Source of the DNA: Bacteroides ilei
GTDB lineage: Bacteria > Bacteroidota > Bacteroidia > Bacteroidales > Bacteroidaceae
NCBI RefSeq assembly: GCF_900128495.1
Contig: NZ_LT635801.1
Location: 2,411,083-2,475,082 of the forward strand
Direction of reading: 5' to 3'
Length of the DNA stretch: 64,000 bases
The first letter of the stretch is position 1, and each line of letters opens with the position of its first letter. Below the pieces are notes generated by a model, which was not told the origin of the DNA, ran no database searches, and saw only the letters and a list, made by a program, of their open reading frames with translations. Made by a program: the position numbers and the translations under genes. This document shows positions 41,673-49,672 of the stretch, in pieces.

Positions 41673-43137
41673 TAATATCTTTCCTGATCTTTTCCACGAT
41701 GGCCCGGATATTGTCCAGTGCCTTCCGCGACATCTGTGTATTCCGGTACATCCCGTCCTCTCCGGGCTTGTCTATCAGCATGGACAGCTTTCCGTCGCCC
41801 AGTTTCTCTCTTATCTCTTCCGTCTGCGCACTATAGTTCTGTCCGGTCAGCCGGTCAAAATGCCCCAGCCGTTTCAGGATTCTGCTACGGTATTGCGACT
41901 TCATGTCCAGCACCTCCCCGAGCACAGATCCCGATACATCCTTCATCCTGTTCAGGTAACCGTCCACCTCGTCAAGTATCGCTTCCGGCGTATCCGACAA
42001 TCCCGGAGAATCCGGCACGTCCGGCAAGACAAACTTTTCCGACGGTGCCGGCACGGTCTTATCCTTGCCCGGAACCTTTTCTTTTCCAGACTCGCCGGCT
42101 TTGGTTCCCGGTTGTACCGCACCTTTCAGTCCGGCTCCCAGACTGTCCGGTCCATTATGTAACGAATCAGTTTTCCCTTCCATCAGCCGGTTATAGCGCA
42201 ATTCATAGGGCTTCAGACGTTCCACTTCACTCATCAGACTCTTCATTCCGTTCTGCAGCTCCTTGTCCTGTTCTTCATTACGGATATAGAGGTTGATGTT
42301 CAATGCGATGCTTGCCAATAGCAATACCGCCAGCACAGCTACCATAATTCTACCCAATCTGCTCATCTTTTCCTTTAATATTGAATTTGTCATTGTTTCA
42401 ACTACAGCTATCGTACGGCTGCCGGGATATTCTCCTGCACCAACGGCTGCCGGATCCAGACCGGCCACCAGCGACTCCATGTCGGGCCTGCCCGTAAAAT
42501 GCTTTTCCAGTTCCCGCTCCGGCATTATCCTCCATATACCGCCGGTGCACAGAATGAACCTGTCGCCTTTTCTGAAAGGCTGTTCCCCGATTTCCGGCAA
42601 ATGGTTACCGGGCCTTCCCAGCACCCGTGTTACGACGTCCAACTCGGGCGAAGTGCGGGCTTCTTCTTCCGTCATGACCTTGTCTGCCACCATTTCGTTC
42701 ACCAACAAATGGTCGGACGTACGGAACACCACCCGTCTCCCGTGCCGTATCCGGTAACAGCGGCAGTCACCCAAATGGGCTATCATTGCCGATTTCTCAC
42801 TGATAAGGATAGCCACCAGTGTAGAACCCGCCCCCTTGAGCCGGGAATCCTTCTCCCTTTTTTCGTACAAGGTATCATTGGCAACGGCCACAGCCTTCTG
42901 GAAGGCCTCCCTGCGTGACATCTGCCCGTCGCATGAACCGAGCACACGCATCAGCTCCTGTTTCACGATACACGAAACAGTATTGCCTCCCGGACCTTCA
43001 CCTACCCCGTCGCATACCACCACCAGGAACCCCAGCGGAGTATCCATATAGCCCCAGTTATCCGGGTTTCCACTCCCTGATACAGAAGCAGCCACGCCAC
43101 GGACCGGAAATCTTTCTGATATAATCTGAACTGCCAT
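41665..43137 (-). CDS. Degenerate PP2C-like membrane protein (probable pseudophosphatase)
   Basis: A 490-residue paralogue of the PP2C at 8992-10464, with the same length, the same start motif (VQIISERFPVRGV), a membrane helix at about 262-286 and a coiled-coil C-terminus. The metal-binding motifs are eroded. RAENQD has become SGSGNPD. CDGMGG is CDGVGE, keeping D43. GDSR is GDCR. CTDG is CTGG, losing the Asp at 199. HHDNHT is YPGSRT, losing the Asp at 239. Loss of two metal ligands predicts no phosphatase activity. The frame is intact, so it may serve as a phospho-protein binder or competitor. It heads the cluster, with its own promoter and terminator. Confidence 0.9.
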   Translation of the reverse strand: MAVQIISERFPVRGVAASVSGSGNPDNWGYMDTPLGFLVVVCDGVGEGPGGNTVSCIVKQELMRVLGSCDGQMSRREAFQKAVAVANDTLYEKREKDSRLKGAGSTLVAILISEKSAMIAHLGDCRCYRIRHGRRVVFRTSDHLLVNEMVADKVMTEEEARTSPELDVVTRVLGRPGNHLPEIGEQPFRKGDRFILCTGGIWRIMPERELEKHFTGRPDMESLVAGLDPAAVGAGEYPGSRTIAVVETMTNSILKEKMSRLGRIMVAVLAVLLLASIALNINLYIRNEEQDKELQNGMKSLMSEVERLKPYELRYNRLMEGKTDSLHNGPDSLGAGLKGAVQPGTKAGESGKEKVPGKDKTVPAPSEKFVLPDVPDSPGLSDTPEAILDEVDGYLNRMKDVSGSVLGEVLDMKSQYRSRILKRLGHFDRLTGQNYSAQTEEIREKLGDGKLSMLIDKPGEDGMYRNTQMSRKALDNIRAIVEKIRKDISK

Positions 43138-43243
43138 AATAGAATCTCTTTTCAGTTTACTTTAGCATAGACGGAACGACGGTCCGGCCCGCCCCCATAG
43201 TACGGGCATGCCGTTTTTCCGTCCTTTCATTGAAATTAAGAAA

Positions 43244-43251
43244 CAAATGTA
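43244..43251 (-). promoter_or_regulatory. -7 box of the degenerate PP2C gene
   Basis: The minus strand reads TACATTTG, matching TAnnTTTG, about 107 bases before the start codon. A clear -33 TTTG is not seen. The conserved element at 43284-43315 sits at the same distance as at the 35.7-kb promoter, which supports the call and may compensate for the weak -33. Confidence 0.55.
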
Positions 43252-43283
43252 GCGAAAATTTAATACATCCACTGCTTCATTTC

Positions 43284-43315
43284 CAAATTTATTCCTTATG
43301 AAACAAAAAATGTCA
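43284..43315 (-). promoter_or_regulatory. Conserved upstream element of the 43.25-kb promoter
   Basis: On the minus strand this reads TGACA, 16 bases, then GAATAAATTTG, ending 32 bases before the -7 box. Both blocks and both spacings equal those at 35759-35790. Confidence 0.6.
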
Positions 43316-43352
43316 ATTTGAAATCCGTATCTTTACCCCAAATAATCCCACC

Positions 43353-44000
43353 ATGCAGATACACACGGAATGTTTCAATCCCTACCACACCAACTGCTAC
43401 TTCCTGACCGACGAGACCAGCGGCAGTACGGCAGTCATCGACCCCGGATGCTATTTCCGGCGTGAACGCACGCGTGTGCAGCGCCTGGCACTCCTTAACG
43501 GCTGGCACATCGAGCTGGTCATCGCCACCCACCTCCACATAGACCACATCTTCGGCGTACATTTCCTGACCTCCACCTACGGATGTCCTTTCGGAGCTTC
43601 TCCGGCCGACAACTACTGGATAGACCTGGCTCCCCGACGCTGCAGGGAAGTGGGTCTGGAGGCCAGAGTCAGCTTCGACGAGCCCGGTCTCCACCTGAGC
43701 CATGGTGACACGATCCGTTTCGGAAAAGAAAGCCTTTCGGTCATCAGCCTGCCCGGACACTCACCCGGCAGCCTCGTATTCTACAGTCCGGATTCCCGCT
43801 GCCTGTTTTCGGGCGATACACTGGTAAAGGGAAGCATCGGCCGCACCGACCTTCCGGGAGGTGACCACGACCTGCTGACAGCCGGTATCCGCAACAAGCT
43901 GTTCTCCCTCCCCGACGATACCGCAGTCTACCCCGGACATTATGAAAAGACCACCATCGGTGCAGAAAAAGAGAATAACCCCTTCCTGCGAATTTTATAG
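43353..44000 (+). CDS. Metallo-beta-lactamase-fold hydrolase (glyoxalase II-like)
   Basis: A 215-residue protein with the MBL metal motif HLHIDH (T-H60-L-H62-I-D64-H65), then LPGHSPGSLVFY, the SGDTLVKGSIGRTD segment and a final YPGHYEKTTIG. This is the compact MBL type common in Bacteroidetes, often annotated as a glyoxalase II-like hydrolase of thioesters; the true substrate is unknown. It is cytoplasmic. It is divergent from the degenerate PP2C gene, sharing a 215-base intergenic region, and is probably a conserved neighbour outside the signalling cluster. Confidence 0.92.
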   Translation: MQIHTECFNPYHTNCYFLTDETSGSTAVIDPGCYFRRERTRVQRLALLNGWHIELVIATHLHIDHIFGVHFLTSTYGCPFGASPADNYWIDLAPRRCREVGLEARVSFDEPGLHLSHGDTIRFGKESLSVISLPGHSPGSLVFYSPDSRCLFSGDTLVKGSIGRTDLPGGDHDLLTAGIRNKLFSLPDDTAVYPGHYEKTTIGAEKENNPFLRIL

Positions 44001-44059
44001 TATAAAGATTTGTGGGTAATGAAATAATTACCTATTTTTGTAAAAGCAATAATACAACC

Positions 44060-44299
44060 ATGCCTACAATATTCATCTTATTCGGTTTTCGATTCATGTT
44101 CTATGCAAATGACCATGAACCTATTCATGTACATGTAATAAAAGGGAATGTAAGCGCTAAATTCCTTTTATTTCCGGTAACATTGGTAAAAAATAATGGT
44201 TTAAAGCCATCAGAACTTAAGCTTGTTGAAGCTATCATTGAAGAAAACCAGGAAATTATTGCAGAACATTGGAACAAATTTTTTAATAACGCAAAATAA
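44060..44299 (+). CDS. DUF4160 family protein
   Basis: A 79-residue protein read from the ATG at 44060. It has the DUF4160 signature FYANDHEPIHVHV followed by a strand (SAKFLLF) and a helix ending in EHWNKFF. DUF4160 proteins are usually encoded next to DUF2442 proteins, as here, and the pair has been proposed as a toxin-antitoxin-like unit; no activity is established that I can cite. It lies 8 bases before the DUF2442 gene. Confidence 0.85.
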   Translation: MPTIFILFGFRFMFYANDHEPIHVHVIKGNVSAKFLLFPVTLVKNNGLKPSELKLVEAIIEENQEIIAEHWNKFFNNAK

Positions 44300-44307
44300 T
44301 TTTGATT

Positions 44308-44724
44308 ATGGGAAACATGATGATAGAAAAAGTATGGCTGACCGATACGGCAATTTGGATACGTACTACCGACGGCAACGAAGCATGCGAGAAATTTTCC
44401 GATTTCCCAAGACTACGGTTTGCAACCCCTGAGCAACGGAATAATTTCACGCTGAGCGACGAAGGCATTCACTGGAATGAAATCGATGAAGATCTCAGTT
44501 TTGAGGGCTTCTTCCGTAAAAAAGCATCCAATCCCCTGTATGATCTATTCATAAACCATCCGGAACTGAACGCCTCTGCCATTGCACGCCGGCTGGGTAT
44601 GTCACAAAGTCTGTTCGCGCAATATATCAGCGGGACAAAGAAACCTTCCAAAGAACGGATGGAAGAAATTTTTGAAACGATACGTTCTGTGGGACGGGAA
44701 TTGTCCTCCATCTCAGTTGCCTGA
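44308..44724 (+). CDS. DUF2442 protein with a C-terminal helix-turn-helix
   Basis: A 138-residue protein from the ATG at 44308; an upstream TTG in frame is less likely. Residues 1-75 match DUF2442 (VWLTDTAIWIRTTDGNEA, FPRLRFATPEQRNNF, GIHWNEIDEDLSFEGFF). Residues about 85-135 look like an HTH (LNASAIARRLGMSQSLFAQY, SGTKKPSKERMEEI). The HTH suggests autoregulation and the antitoxin side of a DUF4160/DUF2442 pair. Confidence 0.85.
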   Translation: MGNMMIEKVWLTDTAIWIRTTDGNEACEKFSDFPRLRFATPEQRNNFTLSDEGIHWNEIDEDLSFEGFFRKKASNPLYDLFINHPELNASAIARRLGMSQSLFAQYISGTKKPSKERMEEIFETIRSVGRELSSISVA

Positions 44725-44759
44725 AAACGAAGAGCATTGCACAGAACACCCCGCACCCG

Positions 44760-45005
44760 CTACGGCTCCCCCAGCTGCGAGATGATGAGCTCCACTTCCG
44801 GCTTGAGGAAATGCTTCCGGTACTTGTCATAACCCATTTCCTTCAGGCCCTCGCGCACGGCGGGGCAGCGGTTTATCCAGCGGTTCAGTGTCTGGAGGGC
44901 GGTGGCTGTACTTGCGTCGGGGAAATAGAGGCGGGCCAGTTCCGACTTGCGGTAGACCCTGAGACGGAACGGTTCGTCTTCGGTTGAATTCCGGTAATAT
45001 GTCAT
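44760..45005 (-). CDS. DUF4248 family protein
   Basis: An 81-residue protein from the ATG at 45005 (MTYYRNSTEDEPF); the longer frame to 45062 lacks support. It has the DUF4248 pattern: FRLRVYRKSELARLYFPDA, TLNRWINRCPAVREGL, GYDKYRKHFLKPEVELII and a final LGEP. The pattern of helices suggests a MerR-like winged helix. In Bacteroides these small proteins are often found near HU-related and BT4734-type genes, as in this region. Function unknown. Confidence 0.85.
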   Translation of the reverse strand: MTYYRNSTEDEPFRLRVYRKSELARLYFPDASTATALQTLNRWINRCPAVREGLKEMGYDKYRKHFLKPEVELIISQLGEP

Positions 45006-45130
45006 AGGTTGAACTGTTTTATAAATTGATATAAATATACTATATTTCAACCTATTATACAAATATATTAAAGTAAAAGATCACATTATTCCATACTGTA
45101 AAAAGTCTATGGATCATAGTTCAAAAACCA

Positions 45131-46117
45131 TCAGAGAGCCTTCAGAGTAAACGCCTCTATAAAATCAATCATGCCGTTCGAATCACGGTAATGCAGCCAT
45201 GCATCTTCTTCATGACTCAGCTCTGAAATCCCGGCAGCCGACATGCCCTTGAAACGGAGTACCACCTGATCCAGCACCCGCAGATCGGCAGCCGAAAAAC
45301 AGGCAATATCGGGAAGAGACAACGGACAAAGTTGAGTCCCATAATTTCCAGACGGGAAGACCACCTCTTCGGTACAGACATCATCCAGCAGGCTGTAGAC
45401 CCTGTCCCAGCGCACAGGCACCGGACCGAACTGAATGGCCTTATATGCCAACCCCGTCATGCCATAGCCACGCGTCTTATACGAATAGAAATCCGCATAG
45501 AACAACAACTTGTTCATCTTGGTAGTAAAAGTATCACCACATTTCTGCAGAAAATACAGCACCACGTTCTTCAACCTTACATACGATTGGGGGGCATAAC
45601 CGTTCCATTCTCCCCGGCCATACGTCTCAAAAACAAGTCTTTCCCTCACATCCGGCATATTCCGCTCTATCGCTTTGTCCAGCTTGGCCACTATCCCGGC
45701 ATATTCCTTCCCTTCAAACTGGTTTCCGGCATTCTCCACAAAAGCCCTGAAGATTTCGGGTTGCCTGATGGAACCCAGAATCTTACCATTCGCCTCACTA
45801 GGCATATCACCGTTTTCATACAAACGGTACTGGTTGTTACCGAATCCCAAAATCTCCGACATCTTCGCCGCCGACAATCCATACATCTGCCGGAGTTGCC
45901 GGATCTCATCCGGAAACGGAATTCCGTATTTCACCCGATACCTGTTATACACCTGCAACAGATTGATTTCATCAATATCCGTTGTGGTAAAACGTTCTCC
46001 GGTATCTACACACTGGTAACTGAGGTGCATGTAACGGAAGGGCTCTTTACGGAACGTCAGTTCGGATTCCTCCCGCACCAAAACCACTTTTCCTCCTGTA
46101 AACGGACTCTTCATCAT
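45131..46117 (-). CDS. Antitoxin: HTH (MqsA-like) fused to a Panacea/SocA-like domain
   Basis: A 328-residue protein; M2 at 46114 is an alternative start. The N-terminal part resembles MqsA-type antitoxins: YQCVDTGERFTTTDIDEINL, then an HTH (LRQMYGLSAAKMSEILGFG). Residues about 180-320 match the Panacea (SocA/DUF4065) domain: NVVLYFLQKCGDTFTTKMNK, LLFYADFYSYKTRGYGMTGL and AYKAIQFGPVPVRWD. Panacea domains are known antitoxin modules that neutralise several toxin types. It follows its probable toxin gene by 9 bases, and toxin-first order is typical of mqsRA-like pairs. The HTH probably represses the operon. Confidence 0.88.
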   Translation of the reverse strand: MMKSPFTGGKVVLVREESELTFRKEPFRYMHLSYQCVDTGERFTTTDIDEINLLQVYNRYRVKYGIPFPDEIRQLRQMYGLSAAKMSEILGFGNNQYRLYENGDMPSEANGKILGSIRQPEIFRAFVENAGNQFEGKEYAGIVAKLDKAIERNMPDVRERLVFETYGRGEWNGYAPQSYVRLKNVVLYFLQKCGDTFTTKMNKLLFYADFYSYKTRGYGMTGLAYKAIQFGPVPVRWDRVYSLLDDVCTEEVVFPSGNYGTQLCPLSLPDIACFSAADLRVLDQVVLRFKGMSAAGISELSHEEDAWLHYRDSNGMIDFIEAFTLKAL

Positions 46118-46126
46118 AATCTAACT

Positions 46127-46474
46127 TTATTTAAAAGGGTATTTCATCCGATATTCGGCTAAATGGAATGAAATACAGATGGTTTGACTATTTTCCCTAC
46201 CTAAACAGATCTTTATATAAACTTCCCTGTTTTTGATAACCTTACCGAATACCCATATTTCTCCCAATCCATATAAGGCATCCACAAAAGGACCTTCCGA
46301 GTAGTCTGCAACCGTCAGACTGCCGACAACCGATTCTCTAAAGGCCGGAGTAATCTCTAATTCAGCCAAGGTCCGGATATTCTTTCCTCTATCATCTCTG
46401 AAAATAATCCGGAAAACCTTCATTTTCTGATGAAACTGCCTTAAAAACAGCTCCACTCTTTCTTTCGGAACCAT
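46127..46474 (-). CDS. Probable toxin of the Panacea/MqsA-like antitoxin pair
   Basis: A 115-residue protein. The last 60 residues (GLGEIWVFGKVIKNREVYIK, then CISFHLAEYRMKYPF) resemble small toxins encoded before MqsA-like antitoxins in Bacteroidales. The alpha/beta layout fits the RelE/MqsR fold, which cleaves mRNA, but I cannot identify catalytic residues. The call rests on context (9 bases before the antitoxin, same strand) and this resemblance. Confidence 0.75.
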   Translation of the reverse strand: MVPKERVELFLRQFHQKMKVFRIIFRDDRGKNIRTLAELEITPAFRESVVGSLTVADYSEGPFVDALYGLGEIWVFGKVIKNREVYIKICLGRENSQTICISFHLAEYRMKYPFK

Positions 46475-46696
46475 AATTACAATGCAAATATAATGTTTTC
46501 ATTTGATTTTACATAATAATTCCAATAAAATCAAACTTTAAAGTTGAATTTAGAAGAATCATAAAAGATATGGACCAGTTAAGAACCTACACCTGCCACA
46601 CATATCATAACGCATGCCTGTAGAGATTTGCATGTTAAAGAACTTGGAATTCTGCCAGAAGAACTTGGAATGTTTCTATAAAGAATAAGGTATGGT

Positions 46697-46759
46697 GGTC
46701 CGCACGGCTTGAGGTGATGGCCCGCACGGCCTGAAGTGATGGTCTGCACACCCTGACGT
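46697..46759. repeat. Degenerate 22-bp tandem repeat, about 3 units
   Basis: Units start at 46697, 46719 and 46741 with a period of exactly 22. Units 1 and 2 differ by only a few bases (consensus starting GGYCCGCACGGCYTGA) and unit 3 is partial. No gene overlaps. Confidence 0.8.
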
Positions 46760-46891
46760 TCCGTCTGTCTCACAGTCTCACTTTTCTCATAATAGTTGCG
46801 CGTACCTGCACAAAACCCTTATAACCCCTTTTACTCCAATGCGTTACGGCGTAAAATAACGGTCGCTGCATACCGTCCGGCCGCTGCCAGA

Positions 46892-46914
46892 GGCGCACCG
46901 ACTCCGGGTGCGCC
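46892..46914 (-). terminator. Hairpin after the primase-like gene
   Basis: GGCGCACC (46892-46899) pairs with GGTGCGCC (46907-46914) across a 7-base loop, 20 bases after the primase-like stop on the minus strand. There is no T run, so termination is uncertain. Confidence 0.4.
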
Positions 46915-46934
46915 ATAAAACAAGATGAAAAGAA

Positions 46935-49454
46935 TCAGCCTATCTTTCTGTATTTACCTTCGGGAAGCAGTTCCAGAAGTCCCTGCTTCACCATCTTCTT
47001 GAGCCTGCGGTAGGATGTGGCCCTTGATATGCCCCGCTTCGCCATTTCCGATACAAAGTCGTGGGCGTAGAACTCTTCGGGAAGGACCTCCAGCACCAGC
47101 CGGCACGTAAAGAACGTCTTCATCCGCTTGCGGTTCGAATTCATGTCGGGCAGCGTGGTGAGCAGCTGCAGGCTGTGCCGCATCAGTGTCTTCACCAGCT
47201 CCATCGCCACCGCGAAATCCTCGTCGGTACACACGTACTCCTTCATGGTCATGCCTTCCTCGAACTTGCGGATGGCGGTGAATATCATGGCCAGGCGTGC
47301 CGCCTGCACCCCGTGACGCACCACAATGGAGTGTGCCGCGTCATTCCCCTCCATCTGCACCTGACGCATCACGCGGCGGAAGTAGCGGGTATGCTCGTTC
47401 CACTGCCGGCGCGACAGGCGTACCTCGGTGGGCCACTTCTCGAGGAAGTCGAACATGGCCTTCACACGCACGGCCAGGCCGTCGAACACGTCCGACACGT
47501 CGGCCATGCTGTCGTCCGGAGCCGCCGAGAACCACTGCGGGTCGGCCGAGTAGAGCAGCACCAGGAAACGGCTCAGCATACCGTCTTCGCTGCTGGGGAT
47601 GAACACGCTCACCTGGTTGGGCGTACCAGACATGCACAGAGCCATCTTGGGCGCCACAATGCGGATGGGCCTCCCGTCTACCTTGAAGTTCTGCCCCACC
47701 GATTCGTGCATGGCAATCTTGCGCAGCTCGGGCGAGTGCCGTCCGTAGTCGGAGCTCACGGCGTTGCTCATTTCGTCTATCTCCGAGGCGTTCATCACCG
47801 GTCCGTAGGGCTGGATGGCCTCTATGCTGCGCATCATCTGACTTTTCGACATGGTGGGGCTCAGCATGATGAGCTTGTGCACCGGCTCGTGGCCCGGGTC
47901 CAGCTCCCAGTCGGGTTCCCGCTTCTCACGCATGGCCCGCTGCTGCTCCAGGTTCCAGCGGCTCAGGTCGCGCTTGTACTTCCGGGCTGCCTGCGTGTAC
48001 TCCGCGTCCCACTGCTTCTGGATCTCTTCGGGCAGACGGGCGGCGTAAGACATCACCCCCTTGCCCGATCCGGCTCCCGCCACCACCATGATGAACAGGT
48101 GCGGATAGAACCGCTTGCCCGAGTAGAGCATCGACACGTTGGGCAGGCAGGCGCTCACGTTGCTCAGCAGGGCCAGCAGCAGCACATCCTTCAGCTGGCG
48201 GGTGCGTGCGGCCACCAGTCCGTCGGCCAGGATCGAGGGTAGCGCCTCATACACCTCATCGCTTATCAGCGGGCAGTTCCGCTCGATGATTTCCTCCTCA
48301 TCGTCCTCATCCTCAAGATCTTCCGCGGTTTTGTACGGAGCCGCGCAACTATTATGAGAAAAGTGAGACAATGAGACAAGGCGTTCATCGGCCTGTTCCT
48401 CGGCGTGGCTGTATCCCCAGCGCAGGCGGGTCTCGATGAAACGGTCGGTCACCTCGCCACCGCCCAGCCTTTCCACGGCCATACGGACCAACTGGCGCAG
48501 GTCGGCATGCGTAAGGCGCCGGAAACGGGCCCGCTGCCCCAGCCGGATGAAGAAATTGTTCCGCTCGCCCACGATGAAGGGGTTGTACGTAAGGAAGCGT
48601 CTGAAGAAGCGCGACAACTGCTGTGCCGACATGGACGATTTCCCCTCACCATCCGCGGGGGCACTCCCGGGGACATCCGATGCGACACCTGACGCGGACC
48701 CTGAGGATGAAGCGGATGCGCAACCCCCATCCGGAGCGGGGGCCGATGCCGAAGACCGACCGCAGGCGGCATCCTGCCCGGAAGCGGACTCCGTCTGTGT
48801 CTTCCTCTCGTCTGCAAGGCCTTGCAGAAGCGCCTGTGTAACGGGCGAGCTCTCCGCCCCTTCCGGCTCCCCCAGGCAGGCGGAAGGGAACTCCTCCGTA
48901 GCCTCCATGGACGGACGCGCCAGCAGTCCGGGATCGAACGAGGCGTACGACGTGCGGCAGATGTCCTTGCACTGCCCGTCGAGCGGACAACCCGTAACCT
49001 GCCGCAGCGCCTCCATGAGCTCTACATACACCTCACGGTAGCGGTACAGCGGCACCAGTCCGATGCGGGCGAAGAAACGCAGCCCCTTGCCCGAAGCCGT
49101 GACGTGCACGGCACACAGCCACGGACACTCGCGCATGGCCCTTTCCTTGATGTACTCCAGCACCTCGGGACTGTCCGACACATGGTCGGCGTCGAGCATG
49201 CACACCCCCGTGCGGTCTTCCAGAAACTCGGGCTTGCGCGCCGCCAGCGTGTTTCCCGCCACCATGAGGGCAGGCAGCGACTGCTTCACCCGTGCCGCCT
49301 CCTCGTCTTTTCCTTCGGCCTTGAGCCTGCGGTACTGTTCCACCTGTGCGCGCCATTTTCCGCCACGCACCATTTCCAGCCATTCGGCCAGCGGCAGCAG
49401 AGAAGCCTCGCCGCCGTTCACTTTCCTGTAGAAAGTGCAGATAATCTTTTCCAT
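46935..49454 (-). CDS. BT4734/VirE-like N-terminal and DUF3987 primase-helicase-like protein
   Basis: An 839-residue protein. The N-terminal ~210 residues match the BT4734-like/VirE N-terminal domain, which resembles a primase-polymerase fold (GVCMLDADHVSDSPEV, HVTASGKGLRFFARIG, CKDICRTSYASFDP). A Ser/Ala/Gly-rich linker covers about 215-275. A PriCT-like helical region follows. A DUF3987 ATPase core starts near 400, with the P-loop MVVAGAGSGKGVM. The C-terminus has a winged-helix look (VSEMAKRGISRATSYRRLKK). Such proteins are frequent in Bacteroides next to DUF4248, HU-related genes and capsule loci, and are thought to derive from mobile elements. No recombinase or other element gene is nearby, so mobility is not shown. 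Confidence 0.88.
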   Translation of the reverse strand: MEKIICTFYRKVNGGEASLLPLAEWLEMVRGGKWRAQVEQYRRLKAEGKDEEAARVKQSLPALMVAGNTLAARKPEFLEDRTGVCMLDADHVSDSPEVLEYIKERAMRECPWLCAVHVTASGKGLRFFARIGLVPLYRYREVYVELMEALRQVTGCPLDGQCKDICRTSYASFDPGLLARPSMEATEEFPSACLGEPEGAESSPVTQALLQGLADERKTQTESASGQDAACGRSSASAPAPDGGCASASSSGSASGVASDVPGSAPADGEGKSSMSAQQLSRFFRRFLTYNPFIVGERNNFFIRLGQRARFRRLTHADLRQLVRMAVERLGGGEVTDRFIETRLRWGYSHAEEQADERLVSLSHFSHNSCAAPYKTAEDLEDEDDEEEIIERNCPLISDEVYEALPSILADGLVAARTRQLKDVLLLALLSNVSACLPNVSMLYSGKRFYPHLFIMVVAGAGSGKGVMSYAARLPEEIQKQWDAEYTQAARKYKRDLSRWNLEQQRAMREKREPDWELDPGHEPVHKLIMLSPTMSKSQMMRSIEAIQPYGPVMNASEIDEMSNAVSSDYGRHSPELRKIAMHESVGQNFKVDGRPIRIVAPKMALCMSGTPNQVSVFIPSSEDGMLSRFLVLLYSADPQWFSAAPDDSMADVSDVFDGLAVRVKAMFDFLEKWPTEVRLSRRQWNEHTRYFRRVMRQVQMEGNDAAHSIVVRHGVQAARLAMIFTAIRKFEEGMTMKEYVCTDEDFAVAMELVKTLMRHSLQLLTTLPDMNSNRKRMKTFFTCRLVLEVLPEEFYAHDFVSEMAKRGISRATSYRRLKKMVKQGLLELLPEGKYRKIG

Positions 49455-49556
49455 AATGAGAAGATTTAAAAATTAGACAATATGTTTTTTTCATAGCGCC
49501 GGTATTTGGACCGGCGGCACAAAGGTATACAGGGGGCCACGGCCTCCAAAAACAGA

Positions 49557-49626
49557 GAAATCCACCCTTTGCCGTCCGTACCCTGCTGTATCCCAGCGGG
49601 GTTAGGATTCGCAAAGGGTAGATTTC
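49557..49626. repeat. Nested inverted repeats (possible structured RNA or recombination site)
   Basis: An outer 16-bp inverted repeat with one mismatch (49557-49572 and 49611-49626) encloses an inner 8-bp hairpin (49581-49588 with 49594-49601, one G-T pair). It lies about 100 bases upstream of the primase-like gene and no gene overlaps it. Confidence 0.65.
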
Positions 49627-49672
49627 CGGCGGTGGAAAAAAATTTCACATTTTTTTCTTCAGGCGGTTCCGT

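Larger units (their letters stand above)
46475..46934. other. Intergenic region between the toxin gene and the primase-like gene
   Basis: About 460 bases with no convincing gene. It should carry the toxin-antitoxin promoter near 46475-46560, which is AT-rich; I see no clear -33/-7 pair. It also holds the 22-bp tandem repeats (46697-46759) and a hairpin at 46892-46914. A minus-strand frame of 64 codons here looks spurious. Confidence 0.5.

Noticed and set aside
6883-43137. Type VI secretion system (because of FHA, PP2C and kinase genes)
   Set aside because: No Tss structural genes (Hcp, VgrG, ClpV, TssB/C) are present anywhere in the window.
46697-46759. CRISPR array
   Set aside because: The 22-bp units follow each other with no spacers and there are no cas genes.
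46579-46773. 64-codon minus-strand frame in the intergenic region
   Set aside because: It overlaps the 22-bp tandem repeats, has no recognisable features and no start context.
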